In this document: positions 17,429 to 25,709 of the stretch, in pieces | How positions within the stretch are numbered: the stretch's first letter is position 1 | Layout of the letters: the number at the start of each line of letters is the position of its first letter | NCBI GenBank assembly: GCA_039889035.1 | Contig: JBDQQY010000022.1 | Location: 116,973 to 180,972, forward strand | Source of the DNA: Plantactinospora sp039889035 | GTDB taxonomy: Bacteria > Actinomycetota > Actinomycetes > Mycobacteriales > Micromonosporaceae | Direction: 5' to 3' | Length of the DNA stretch: 64,000 nucleotides | Translations under genes and position numbers: made by a program | Notes under the pieces: model-generated | What the model was told of the DNA's origin: nothing | Seen by the model: the letters and a program-made list of their open reading frames with translations, nothing else | Database searches by the model: none

Positions 17429-17587
17429 TCACCGCTGCCGCTGGTTCGCGCGGCGGCGGTCGGCGTCCTCGATCGCGTGGCGTACCGCCAGCCGGACGAC
17501 CCAGTAGAGCAGTGCGAGCATGACAGCCGACAGGGCGACGTACACCGTCAGGACGAACACCAGCTCGGGGATCTGGTCGGAGGCCAT
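17429..17587 (-). CDS. 52-residue small membrane protein, unknown function
   Basis: A short gene, MASDQIPELVFVLTVYVALS, with one clear membrane helix (about residues 8-34) followed by a basic, charged tail ending RRRANQRQR. The hydrophobic-then-basic pattern indicates a single-pass membrane protein with a cytoplasmic tail. No Shine-Dalgarno is visible; TAGCGT seven bases before the ATG could be a -10 box for a leaderless mRNA. It converges on vgb. No family was recognised. Confidence 0.6.
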   Translation of the reverse strand: MASDQIPELVFVLTVYVALSAVMLALLYWVVRLAVRHAIEDADRRRANQRQR

Positions 17588-17844
17588 GCCAACGACGCTA
17601 GGGCACCCGGGCCGCCGTCACCGCCCCGCGCGGCCGTCCCCGGAGCCCCACCATCCCTCCCGTCGGTACCCGGGAATCTGCCCCCTGTCGGGGATGTCGG
17701 TGCGAGCCGAAGGGTGAGATGGTCGAGCGGGCGTGCCGAGGGAACACGCCACCCGCCGTGGCCCGCCGACGGTGCCCAGTTGTCCGGCAAGGCTCGCCCC
17801 GTCTCCGGTCGACAGCGGGACGTACGCCAGGGAGAGGAGGATGG

Positions 17845-18501
17845 ATGGCCGGAAAGTCACATCCGATCTTCGCCCGGTTCTACGAGCGGGTGAGCGTACT
17901 GATGGACCGGGCCGGAGCCGTGGAGCACCGGCGGGCCCTGGTGGCGGGACTGGCTGGGAGGGTCGTCGAGATCGGCGCCGGTAACGGACGCATGTTCGCG
18001 CACTATCCCACCTCGGTCAGCGAGGTGCTGGCCGTCGAACCGGAGCCCCGGCTGCGGGCGACCGCGACCGCCGCCGCGACGACCGCCGGCGTACCCGTCC
18101 AGGTGGTGACCGGAACCGCCGACGCGCTGCCGGCCGCCGACGGCGAGTTCGATGCGGCGGTGGTGGCGCTGGTGCTGTGTACGGTGCCGGACCAGGCCGC
18201 CGCGCTAGCCGAGATCCGGCGGGTGCTGCGTCCCGGCGGGGAACTGCGGTTCTACGAGCACGTAGCGGCCGAGGAACCCGGCCTGCTGCGGCGGACGCAA
18301 CGAATCCTGGACGGCACCGTGTGGCCACGGCTGTTCGCCGGCTGTCGAACGGGCCGCGACACCGCCGCCGCGATCACCGGAGCAGGGTTCCGGATCGGCG
18401 AGCTGCGACGGTTCCGGTTCCCGGGCAGTAGGCCTGGCAATCCGGCCGCGCCGCACATCCTCGGCCGAGCGATTCGTCCGGCTGACGAGGCACCTCGGTA
18501 G
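17845..18501 (+). CDS. Class I SAM-dependent methyltransferase
   Basis: A 218-residue protein. Motif I, VVEIGAGNGRMF, at about residues 32-43 binds SAM; the acidic end of strand 2 is LAVEPEPRL. FDAAVVALVLCTVPD is motif II, and LRPGGELRFYEHV is the post-II strand. It resembles UbiE/MenG-like type 11 methyltransferases but is short and lacks a recognisable substrate domain. The ATG at 17845 follows GGGAGAGGAGG. The substrate is unknown. Confidence 0.85.
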   Translation: MAGKSHPIFARFYERVSVLMDRAGAVEHRRALVAGLAGRVVEIGAGNGRMFAHYPTSVSEVLAVEPEPRLRATATAAATTAGVPVQVVTGTADALPAADGEFDAAVVALVLCTVPDQAAALAEIRRVLRPGGELRFYEHVAAEEPGLLRRTQRILDGTVWPRLFAGCRTGRDTAAAITGAGFRIGELRRFRFPGSRPGNPAAPHILGRAIRPADEAPR

Positions 18502-18609
18502 TCGCCGCTGTCCTGCCAGGGCATGGCCGCGCCGGTGCCCAGTCCACTCGCACGCCGCGCGGTGCTAGCCGGTCGGGCTGGTCGCGGGCTGTCGGGTGTG
18601 TCGCGGGGG

Positions 18610-19092
18610 TCAGGCTGGCTGGCCCTGCTCGGCGCCGGGGCGCGCTGCCTCGACGTGCCGGAGGATGGTGGCGACCACCTGGTCGATTGGCATCGTGGTG
18701 GTTATCCCGATCTCCGCGCCGCGCCGGAGCAGCGGTTCGACGATTTCCCTCAGTTGCAGGGTCCGGGCCAGTTCGTCCGGCTGCCGTCCGTAGGGATTGG
18801 TGGTCCGGGTGGTCAGTCGGTGTGTGATCACATCGGCCGGCGCGGTGAGCAGGATGACGTGGTCGAACTGGGGATGGAACTTTCCCTGGTTCGCCGCGCA
18901 GCCGGCGACGAACAGCAGGTCGCTGTCGGTGGTGGTGTCGTCGGTGGCGTCGGTGGCGGTCTCGTCGCTGGACAGGAGTTGTTGGACGCGGTCCTCGTGC
19001 CACACCCATTCCTGGCCCGGGCCCAGGCCGGTGAGTTCGTACCCGGGCCCGCCACCAGGTGCGACAGCCCGGGCAGCGAGGTGGGTGCTCAA
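18610..19092 (-). pseudogene. P-loop kinase-like (shikimate/adenylate kinase type) gene lacking its P-loop
   Basis: The readable frame encodes the C-terminal ~145 residues of a small nucleoside/shikimate kinase-like ATPase: WVWHEDRVQQLL, LLFVAGCAANQGKFHPQFD, VILLTAPADVITHRL, then RTTNPYG. The N-terminal Walker A that should come ~30 residues earlier is absent. Instead the frame begins at a TTG overlapping the TGA of the CadD-like gene (TTGA), giving a possible 160-residue product. A deletion that joined the two genes is the simplest reading. It cannot be an active kinase as written. Confidence 0.65.
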
Positions 19093-19697
19093 CCGGCGAG
19101 CCGGCCGAGTACGCCGGACTCGGCCACGATCACCGCACCGATCGACATGAAGACGACGGGCACGATCCAGTGCCCGAAGCGCTGGACGAGCTCGACGACC
19201 TTCCGGTGCGAGCCGAGCCAGGACCCGGCCAGACACCAGAGCGCGACCCCGACGGCGAAGACCGCCACGGTGACCAGGCTGTCCGTCACGCCGATGGTGC
19301 GGAACAGCGGCGTGTAGACGGAGATGTTGTCCGCACCGTTCGCCACCGTCACCCCGGCGACCGAGAACAGCCCGGTCGCGACGGCGGGCCCCGGTGGTTC
19401 GGCGTCGCCACGGGCCCGGATCGCCGCCACGAGTCCGCTGACTCCGAGACCGAACGGGACCAGGCCCAGCAGCCCGACCCACTGGTCGGGGACGATCGTC
19501 AGGCCGAGCGCGGTCACGGCGGAGATGGCGACGAGGGCTGCGATGCCGGCGTACTGACCGGCCCAGATCTGCCACGGCCGGGGCCTGCTGGCCGCCCGGG
19601 CGGAGAGGAAGAGCACGGTCAGCACGATGATGTCGTCGACGTTCGTACCGGCGAACACCCCGACCGCCGCGACCAGGGTCCCGACAAGATCTCCCAC
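19089..19697 (-). CDS. CadD-type cadmium resistance/transport family membrane protein
   Basis: A 202-residue protein with about five to six hydrophobic segments. It begins VGDLVGTLVAAVGVFAGTNV and shows the CadD hallmark NVDDIIVLTVLFL near the first helix; an equivalent motif, VANGADNISVYTPLF, recurs at mid-protein. The GTG at 19697 gives the usual CadD length. TACATT lies six bases upstream, so the mRNA may be leaderless. CadD family members export cadmium or act in cation homeostasis; the ion is not provable here. Confidence 0.8.
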   Translation of the reverse strand: MGDLVGTLVAAVGVFAGTNVDDIIVLTVLFLSARAASRPRPWQIWAGQYAGIAALVAISAVTALGLTIVPDQWVGLLGLVPFGLGVSGLVAAIRARGDAEPPGPAVATGLFSVAGVTVANGADNISVYTPLFRTIGVTDSLVTVAVFAVGVALWCLAGSWLGSHRKVVELVQRFGHWIVPVVFMSIGAVIVAESGVLGRLAG

Positions 19698-19783
19698 GTG
19701 AGGAATGTACGTGCCGGCGGGGACCGGGCAGGGCGGGCCGGTCTCGCCCCCGGAGGCTCGACTCCGTACGCTTCGGGTGCACA

Positions 19784-20260
19784 ATGCGCGGCGTGGGCGA
19801 CTTCATCGTGTACCTCGTCCCGACCGACCTGACCTGGCAGCCGAGCCGGGACGCGGCCGAGCGCACCGCCGCCGAGGCGCGGCGGCTCGCCGGCATTCCG
19901 GAGAACGTGTACCCCAGCGTCGAAGTGGAGTTCTTCGCGCGAATCACCGTAGCCCACCCGTTCGAGAACCTGGAGCGGATCGGGTGCCCGCGGTGCGGCG
20001 GCGTGATCGATGTGGGGTGGTTCGACCGGTTGACGGATCTCAACTCGCCGAATCCGGACGGGTTCGACGACCTGACCGTGGCGGTGCCGTGCTGCGGTGA
20101 GCCGGTCTCCCTCGCCGACCTCGACTACGACTGGCCGGCCGGGTTCTCCCGGTTCCGGCTCACGTTGTGGAATCCGGAGCGCGAGCTGACCGACGACGAT
20201 CTGGTGACCCTGTCGGCCGGGTTGGGCCACGAACTCCGGCTCATCCACGCGCATCCGTGA
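19784..20260 (+). CDS. Hypothetical protein with a possible metal-binding Cys cluster
   Basis: A 158-residue soluble protein starting MRGVGDFIVYLVPTDLTWQP. It contains CPRCGG at about residue 68 and CC near residue 103, which could make a small zinc site, and several conserved-looking aromatic patches (DYDWPAGFSRFRLTLWNPE). It diverges from the CadD-like gene with 86 bp between starts, and no ribosome-binding site is obvious. No family was recognised. Confidence 0.6.
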   Translation: MRGVGDFIVYLVPTDLTWQPSRDAAERTAAEARRLAGIPENVYPSVEVEFFARITVAHPFENLERIGCPRCGGVIDVGWFDRLTDLNSPNPDGFDDLTVAVPCCGEPVSLADLDYDWPAGFSRFRLTLWNPERELTDDDLVTLSAGLGHELRLIHAHP

Positions 20261-20308
20261 GCTGGGGTCGTAGCCGGTCTCTTGTTGGTACGCGGTTCGA
20301 GGTGCCGG

Positions 20309-21190
20309 CTAGGTCGGGTCGGCGGCTCGGGAGGCGCGTAGGGTGCCGACCGCGAGCAGCGCCGGCCCGGTGAGCGTCACCGCGGCCAGCAGCGCCGCTG
20401 GCACGTCCACCACGTTGGACAACGACACGGCGACGCCGGCCGACAGGAAGACCCCGTCGTCCGGATTCGACAACGTCCACCAGGCCACCCACCTGCGGGT
20501 GAGATCGTGGAAGGCGACCGCCGCCGAGACGGCGACCAGCAGCGCCCCGAGCGGCACGAGGGCGGCCCGGTCGGCACGCGACGCCGACAGCGCCAGCGCC
20601 ACCGCCGCCGCGAGGGTGGCCAGCAGCGCCGGCCAGGCGGTACCGAGCAGGCCGAGCAGCGGCTCGCCGTCGACCCGCGACCAGACGTCCGCACCGACGA
20701 TCAGGAGCAGGAGTACGGCGACGACTCTCGCCGGTACGGTGGCCTTCGGCCGCTGCCGAGCCGGCAGGGCGAGCACCGCCACGGCTAGGCAGAGCACGCC
20801 GAGCAGCAGTCCTACGCTGGCAAGCCGTTCCTGGTCGAGCGCCTGCCGCCACTGATCGAGAATCGGCTGCGGGAGCGCCGTCCGTCCCGTTGATGCGGCG
20901 CTACCGTCCAACGGCGTGTAGACCGGGATGAGCGACTGGCGAGTGGCCGGTGCTGCGGAGCCCCGCCACAGTTCCATTGCTGCCGGGAGCGCGAGCAGGG
21001 CGATGCCGGCGGCCAGCGCCGGTCGTACCCGAGGCGCTGCCGGGCCGGCGAGCAGGACGTACCCGATCAGGGCGGCCGATGCGACGAGAGCGCACTGTGC
21101 GGCGGCGTGGTCGGCGGAGACCAGCGCCGCCAGGACCGACAGCGTGCCGGCGGCGGCGAAGACTGTCAACAGGACACGGGTCGGGCGCAC
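20309..21190 (-). CDS. Integral membrane protein, unknown function
   Basis: A 293-residue, Ala/Leu/Val-rich protein with about eight predicted membrane helices and one longer extracytoplasmic loop (about residues 80-120, RQSLIPVYTPLDGSAASTGR). It starts at GTG 21190. It converges with the hypothetical gene at 19784. No catalytic motif or family was recognised. Confidence 0.65.
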   Translation of the reverse strand: MRPTRVLLTVFAAAGTLSVLAALVSADHAAAQCALVASAALIGYVLLAGPAAPRVRPALAAGIALLALPAAMELWRGSAAPATRQSLIPVYTPLDGSAASTGRTALPQPILDQWRQALDQERLASVGLLLGVLCLAVAVLALPARQRPKATVPARVVAVLLLLIVGADVWSRVDGEPLLGLLGTAWPALLATLAAAVALALSASRADRAALVPLGALLVAVSAAVAFHDLTRRWVAWWTLSNPDDGVFLSAGVAVSLSNVVDVPAALLAAVTLTGPALLAVGTLRASRAADPT

Positions 21191-21450
21191 GGTCAGCGAT
21201 CATTCCATAGACGGGTCACGACGGGCGACGTCTTGCCGTCCGGGCCGGCCTCGGGGTGCCAAGGAACTGTGGACGCTCCATCAAGGACAACGCGCGGGCC
21301 GCACGCATACTGGAAATCAAGCCGGCGGGGGATCCGGCCCACGTCCATACGGCGATCTCCGCCTTGCGGGGCGGCTCCTCCACAGGAGCGGCTCTACGTG
21401 CGCGGACAGTCCTGCTGGAGTGGATGTAGCCATACCAGAGAGGACCTCTC

Positions 21451-21930
21451 ATGTCTCGGACATACCGTCGCATCCTCGTGCGTATCGGTTTGACCCTTGG
21501 CCTTGTACTCGCCTCGATCACGTTCGTGGCCTCGCCCGCCTCGGCCCACACCCTGCGCGAAGCCGTCGTTTCGGCGCAAGGGTGCGATTGGCCGAACGGC
21601 CAATACACGCAGCTCACCAGAGAGGATCTCTGGGACGACCGGAACAACATACCCCTGGGCGAGGTCTACGTGTTGTGGAGCGGCAGCTATCAGGAGAACT
21701 GTGTGGTCACCCTCAGGGTCGGCCGGGCAGACGGCGTCGCCAGCTACACGGAAGCCGTCTTGGAGCGTCAGGGCATGAGCACTGTCAGGGACGAAGGAAA
21801 CTACGCCCACTATGCGGCGGCGAGCGGCTACGCCGCTGGCACGTGCATCAGGTGGACGGGATCCATCGGGGCGATCTACGGCGGAGGAATCTACGGCACC
21901 ACCACCACCCAGTGGAGGTACTGCGACTAG
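21451..21930 (+). CDS. Secreted protein of unknown function
   Basis: A 159-residue precursor. The N-terminus has basic residues (MSRTYRRILVR), a hydrophobic core and an AxA cleavage site (SPASA-HTL) at about residue 32. The mature part has four Cys (QGCDW, ENCVV, GTCIRW, RYCD), suitable for two disulfides in an exported protein. GAGAGG precedes the ATG. The gene is less GC-rich than its neighbours. No domain was recognised. Confidence 0.75.
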   Translation: MSRTYRRILVRIGLTLGLVLASITFVASPASAHTLREAVVSAQGCDWPNGQYTQLTREDLWDDRNNIPLGEVYVLWSGSYQENCVVTLRVGRADGVASYTEAVLERQGMSTVRDEGNYAHYAAASGYAAGTCIRWTGSIGAIYGGGIYGTTTTQWRYCD

Positions 21931-22161
21931 GCGTACTGCTCGGGGAGGTTGGTCAACCTGGTGCCTGCCTGCCGCAGCGTGTGGGGCCGCCGCGGCATCC
22001 TCGCGGTATTGAGGAAGTATAGAGCCTGATCAGACACTTTGTGCAGGCCGGATTGCGGCATTCGACTCCGACGAAGTCGAACTATCCGCGGAGTTGCAGT
22101 CCACCGAAGGCACCTCATACGACAACGACGGCTTTCGTTCGAGCGAGAGGATATTCGGATC

Positions 22162-22518
22162 ATGACCCGCATACGGAGAACGCTGATCGGCCTGACCGCA
22201 ACGATCACGGCAGCGCTGGGCATCTTCGCGGGCCCAGCATCTGCGGCGTCCCAGCCGGGACACCGGGTCGGCGGAGCGCCTCAAGCAGAGTGTGAGTTCC
22301 TGGACTTCACACAGCCGGATGTCCCCTTGCACCAGAAGCCGAAGTTGGATGCTCCGGTGGTCGGGCACGGGAGCCCAGGCGATTGCTTCCTGCCGTTCTG
22401 GGCCGCGGCTGGCGATCCCGTATGGTGTCCCGAGTACGACAAATACCTCGATGACTGGTACGAGGGCTGGAACGTCCGTACCGGACAATACGGCTTCGTA
22501 AACTTCTGCTTTATCTGA
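22162..22518 (+). CDS. Small secreted protein, SH3-like or unknown fold
   Basis: A 118-residue precursor with signal peptide MTRIRRTLIGLTATITAALG and AxA site (GPASA-ASQ). The mature part has four Cys (AECEF, GDCFL, VWCPE, NFCFI). The run VPLHQKPKLDAPVVGHGSPG followed by GQYGFVN recalls bacterial SH3 repeats, which is tentative. GAGAGG lies upstream of the ATG. It is the second small secreted-protein gene in a row on this strand. Confidence 0.7.
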   Translation: MTRIRRTLIGLTATITAALGIFAGPASAASQPGHRVGGAPQAECEFLDFTQPDVPLHQKPKLDAPVVGHGSPGDCFLPFWAAAGDPVWCPEYDKYLDDWYEGWNVRTGQYGFVNFCFI

Positions 22519-22614
22519 GTCTGTCCCGGATAGACGGTGGGATGTGAATGCTTTAGTTGAACCCCCACCGTCGGGTATCTCAAGGTTTGCCCGCCGGTAG
22601 GGGACGAGCGCTCG

Positions 22615-22931
22615 GTGTGCTCGATCCCGCGCCTAATCGCGAAATCATCGACACCGAACACCGCGGCTGGTCTCATACCTCAGGTCGGGCAGGGCGTGCA
22701 CCAACCCCAACAAGGCGGTCCGGCCTGTCGGAACCCCACGCGAACCTGCCCTGTCGGTCAGCGTCAACCCGACCACGGGCGTCCGCGCTTCCAAGCCCAC
22801 CACATCGATCGGACATCGATCGCGCCGGCTGGATCGCCGCCGTATGTGGAACCTGTCACGATCGCCTGCGCCACAGCAGCGACCGCGCCGAGTGGGCGGC
22901 CAAGCTCCGCGCCACCGTTCGAACACGATGA
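22615..22931 (+). pseudogene. Decayed HNH-type nuclease/zinc protein gene
   Basis: The first frame reads CPVGQRQPDHGRPRFQAHHI and the second frame continues WIAAVCGTCHDRLRHSSDRA and then EWAAKLRATVRTR to a TGA at 22929. Together these resemble an HNH module (C-x-C, AHHID, VCGTCHD). The frames are joined at an 11-bp tandem duplication (ACATCGATCGG, 22802-22812, repeated from 22813), which is enough to cause the frameshift. The upstream CPV-GQ appears to miss one Cys codon of the usual CPVCG. No valid start was seen, so it is called a pseudogene. Confidence 0.5.
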
Positions 22932-22990
22932 CCTATGCCTGCCTGCCCACCATCTGCCCACGCCCACGGCACCAGGACGACGCCCGCTGT

Positions 22991-23506
22991 TCAGGCTGAC
23001 CTCCAGTCTTCGGTCGAGCACCCGACCTCGAAGCTCCACCAGCCCTCCGCCTCGCCTCGTTGCAGGGTCGCCTTGATCGCGGGGAGATCTGCACTCGCCG
23101 GCACGGTGAAAGCAACGAGAGGGAGTTCCGTGCTGAACGTCTCGCCGCCGATGCCGAAGGGCGCCAGGCGGTCGTAGACGGCTTTGGCGCTTGGTCCGAG
23201 TGGGCCACGGGGCTTCGGCAGGACTCTTACCGTGCAGTTGCCCGACGCCTCGACCCGTCCGGTTGCCCAGCGAAGTCCGTCAAGACCCGTGGTGAAGCGC
23301 ACGACGTCTCCCTCAGCCACGCCATCTTGAAAAAACGGAACGTTGCAGATACGAGCCGTGTCAGAGCCGGCAGCAACACCCCACAGGCCCTCTGTGTCGT
23401 AGGGAAGCCATCCTTCCCGCGGGACGAACTTGAACCAGATCTTGATGAGCTTGTCTCCGGCAGGCAGGTCCCGGTCCGGTGCGGGTAAGGGCATGACCGA
23501 CATCAT
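22991..23506 (-). CDS. DUF4265 domain-containing protein
   Basis: A protein of about 171 residues. The recognisable DUF4265 pattern runs from KIWFKFVPREGWLPYDTEGL through ARICNVPFFQDGVAEGDVVR to the C-terminal VAFTVPASADLPAIKATLQR. The function of the family is not known. The exact start is uncertain: several ATGs lie at 23494-23506 behind a GCAGGG. It is flanked by an HNH pseudogene and an integrase remnant, so it lies in recently rearranged DNA. Confidence 0.75.
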   Translation of the reverse strand: MMSVMPLPAPDRDLPAGDKLIKIWFKFVPREGWLPYDTEGLWGVAAGSDTARICNVPFFQDGVAEGDVVRFTTGLDGLRWATGRVEASGNCTVRVLPKPRGPLGPSAKAVYDRLAPFGIGGETFSTELPLVAFTVPASADLPAIKATLQRGEAEGWWSFEVGCSTEDWRSA

Positions 23507-23568
23507 CCCTGCAGGGCCGAAGACTCCGCACCTCACCTCATCTCGCCGTCGATGCTGGGCGGACGGTC

Positions 23569-23724
23569 TCATGTCAGCGCGTTACCGATGCGGTCGTTCA
23601 TGGTGTCGTCCCCGCCGTCGATGCAGTTGGCATAGACGCGGAGCAGGACCGCCACGCCGTGGCCGAGCCGGCGGGCAACCTCGGTGGGCGGTACCCCAGC
23701 GTTCAGCCACAACGCCCGCAAACA
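23569..23724 (-). pseudogene. C-terminal remnant of a tyrosine integrase
   Basis: Fifty-one codons remain, reading RALWLNAGVPPTEVARRLGH, VAVLLRVYANCIDG and then NDRIGNALT before the stop. This is the classic end of actinobacterial phage-type integrases, including the RLGH box and the nucleophilic Tyr (LLRVYA). An in-frame TGA lies immediately upstream (23725-23727), and the catalytic N-terminal part is gone. It marks a former integrative element here. Confidence 0.75.
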
Positions 23725-23758
23725 TCACCTGATCAACGAACCAAATCGGGATCATGTC

Positions 23759-23799
23759 AAGCATCAACCGGGACGCAGGTGTAAAGCATCTACCGGGAC
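23759..23799. repeat. Direct repeats resembling an IS terminus
   Basis: AAGCATCAACCGGGAC (23759-23774) and AAGCATCTACCGGGAC (23784-23799) differ at one base and are spaced by 25 bp. Such TGTAAAGCATC...CCGGGACA strings occur at the ends of some IS481/IS3-type elements in actinomycetes. No transposase was found, so this is a remnant end. The rest of 23800-23921 shows nothing recognisable. Confidence 0.4.
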
Positions 23800-23921
23800 A
23801 CGACACCGCCAACCAGCGATGCGTTGCCGAATAGTCTGTATTTGATCAAGAGCGCGGCGCGCGGAGCGGCAGGCCGCCCGGCAGAGCACCGCCCCCGCGC
23901 CCCTGTCCGGCCTTCAGTCGT

Positions 23922-24275
23922 TCACCACAACTCGTCTATCTTGGCGACCTCCGCCCGAAACCGGCGGGCATCCCGTGCTGGCAGCACATGACCCGCAGCT
24001 TCAAGGATCTGACGAACCTCCCGCAGGTCCGGACAACACTCCATCACGCCACAGCCGCTCTGTGAGTCCCACAGCCGGTGCCACGGGTCTTGGACGAAGT
24101 CCGCCCATCCCCGAAGCGCCCGCGCGACGGCGCCTTCCGTGAAGCGGGAGCGTTCCAGGTGCGCGATGGCCTGAAGCCCTCTGAACGAGAGGCCGGCTAC
24201 CTCAGACGTGCGACTGTCCAGCGGTCGGGCACGGAGATTGGAAGCCCGCACCTGCGTCGGGCGCCTACGCGGCAT
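23922..24275 (-). CDS. Hypothetical protein
   Basis: A 117-residue protein, MPRRRPTQVRASNLRARPLD, rich in Arg at the N-terminus and mostly helical afterwards (SFRGLQAIAHLERSRFTEGA, then DLREVRQILEAAGHVLPARD). It has Cys-Gly-x5-Cys-Cys near residues 75-81. AGGA lies very close to the ATG. No family was recognised. Composition is similar to the neighbouring accessory genes. Confidence 0.5.
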   Translation of the reverse strand: MPRRRPTQVRASNLRARPLDSRTSEVAGLSFRGLQAIAHLERSRFTEGAVARALRGWADFVQDPWHRLWDSQSGCGVMECCPDLREVRQILEAAGHVLPARDARRFRAEVAKIDELW

Positions 24276-24720
24276 GGTCCTTTCGGATGCTCTGCATACC
24301 CAGAGGATCCCACAACCCGCCAAGGCGGTACGGAAGCCGGCGCGGCGGGCCACCGTCGAGGTCTGGGCCTCCGGCTGCCGCACGAGTCCAAGAACGGGAC
24401 TTGCTCGCCCCCGAGCTTCCCGGGCAGCCTCGCCGCTGGCTAGTGCCGCGTCAGGCAACGTTTGCGACGTTTCGTCGTTGACCCTGAGCCGGCGGTAGGG
24501 CGGCGTGGCACCGTGCATCGAAGTCGAGCGTTGTGGGCGCCGTCCGGTTGCGAACCTGAACGCCCCGAACGCCGAATCGGTCGCGCGCTCGGTCCGCGGT
24601 CTGCTTCGCATCACGACGGTGTTGAGTAGGTGCGATCGGGGCGCCGATGAGAAATGGCGCCGGCAGTCGTCTAAATATGGACCGGTGAACGCGGGGCGCG
24701 CATCAAGGGAGAGCAATGAG
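24276..24720. other. Noncoding stretch upstream of the RibD-C gene
   Basis: No convincing coding sequence was seen on either strand; open frames that cross it have poor starts and no recognisable motif. A short inverted repeat, CCGCCAAGGCGG (24318-24329), lies near the middle. It probably carries divergent promoters for the flanking genes. Confidence 0.35.
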
Positions 24721-25290
24721 ATGAGACCACTTCGATACTCGATCAACGTCACGCTCGATGGCTGCTGCCATCACGAGGCAGGGCTCCCGCCGGACGAGGA
24801 GTCGATGCGCCACTGGACCGCTGAGATGGAACGAGCCGATGCCCTGCTGTTCGGCCGGGTGACCTACGAGATGATGGAGTCGGCGTGGCGGAAGCCAGCC
24901 ACGGGCACGTGGCCTGACTGGATGAATGAGTGGCAGATCCCGTTCGCCGAGACCATCGACCGGGCGAAGAAGTACGTCGTGTCGAGCACGCTGAGCGGGG
25001 TCGATTGGAATGCCGAGCTGGTACGAGGCGACTTGGGGCAAGCGGTTCAGCTGCTCAAGCAGGAGCCAGGCGAGGGCCTGTGGGTGGGCGGCGTGACGCT
25101 CCCCCTGGCGTTGGCAGATCTGGGACTGATCGACGAGTACGAGTTCCTTGTGCAGCCGGTCCTTGCCGGACACGGGCCGACGTTGCTCGCCGGTCTGCGC
25201 GAGCGCATCCAGCTCGAGCTCGTGGACCGCCATGCGTTTCGGTCGGGGGCGATCGCCCTGCGATACCGACCCACGCGAGTTCCGGCTTGA
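24721..25290 (+). CDS. Dihydrofolate reductase family (RibD C-terminal-like) protein
   Basis: A 189-residue single-domain protein (MRPLRYSINVTLDGCCHHEA). The family pattern is present: a first strand SINVTLDG, then ADALLFGRVTYEMMESAW, YVVSSTL, GEGLWVGGVTLPLALADLGL and DEYEFLVQPVLAGHGPTLLA. Such stand-alone RibD-C proteins are NADPH-dependent reductases of mostly unknown substrate. GGGAGAG precedes the ATG. Its stop is followed by a strong terminator that also serves tRNA-Tyr. Confidence 0.9.
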   Translation: MRPLRYSINVTLDGCCHHEAGLPPDEESMRHWTAEMERADALLFGRVTYEMMESAWRKPATGTWPDWMNEWQIPFAETIDRAKKYVVSSTLSGVDWNAELVRGDLGQAVQLLKQEPGEGLWVGGVTLPLALADLGLIDEYEFLVQPVLAGHGPTLLAGLRERIQLELVDRHAFRSGAIALRYRPTRVPA

Positions 25291-25431
25291 CGGGATTTGT
25301 CCTGGCACGTTGGCCGCTGCCTCGCGACGGAACGACGGCTCGGGGTCGCCTGAGCGCCGGAAACTTCTCCGCGAATTCTCCGTGGATACCCGTTGACGGC
25401 CGGGCAGCGCCGTTGACGGCTGGATAGACGG

Positions 25432-25473
25432 AAACAGCCCTTGACCGGCGTTTTGCCTGGTCAAGGGCTGTTT
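25432..25473. terminator. 15-bp perfect stem-loop between RibD-C gene and tRNA-Tyr
   Basis: AAACAGCCCTTGACC (25432-25446) and its exact complement (25459-25473) flank a 12-nt loop that can itself close (GGC-GCC). Both ends carry A or T runs, so it can terminate transcription from tRNA-Tyr on the minus strand and from the RibD-C gene on the plus strand. Confidence 0.85.
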
Positions 25474-25480
25474 ACGCACC

Positions 25481-25564
25481 TGGTGGCGGGTAGAGGATTC
25501 GAACCTCTGTAGCTTTCGCGACGGATTTACAGTCCGCTCCCATTGGCCGCTCGGGCAACCCGCC
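25481..25564 (-). tRNA. trnY: tRNA-Tyr (anticodon GTA), CCA encoded
   Basis: A class II tRNA: acceptor GGCGGGT/ACCCGCC, anticodon region GGACTGTAAATCC with GTA, a long variable arm (GTCGCGAAAGCTAC), T arm AGAGGTTCGAATCCTCT, discriminator A and an encoded CCA (25481-25483). The preceding accessory region with an integrase remnant makes this tRNA a possible former integration site. Confidence 0.96.
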
Positions 25565-25709
25565 AGGGCGTGCCGCCACGCGCAACGCGGCAGCGACAGC
25601 AAGGATAGCGGTTGCATCGGGCTACCGCGCAAGCGGGTACCGTCGGCATGTTGTACCGCCGCCCGGCGGGCCCGTACATCTTCATGTCGTCCACAGCAGG
25701 AGCGGAATC

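Noticed and set aside
23582..23812. A 76-codon minus-strand frame containing MFAGVVAERWG
   Set aside because: It overlaps the integrase remnant in a different frame; only the integrase frame shows family motifs.
24276..24752. N-terminal extension of the hypothetical gene at 23922
   Set aside because: The extended product has no recognisable pattern, and a usable ATG with a nearby AGGA exists at 24275.
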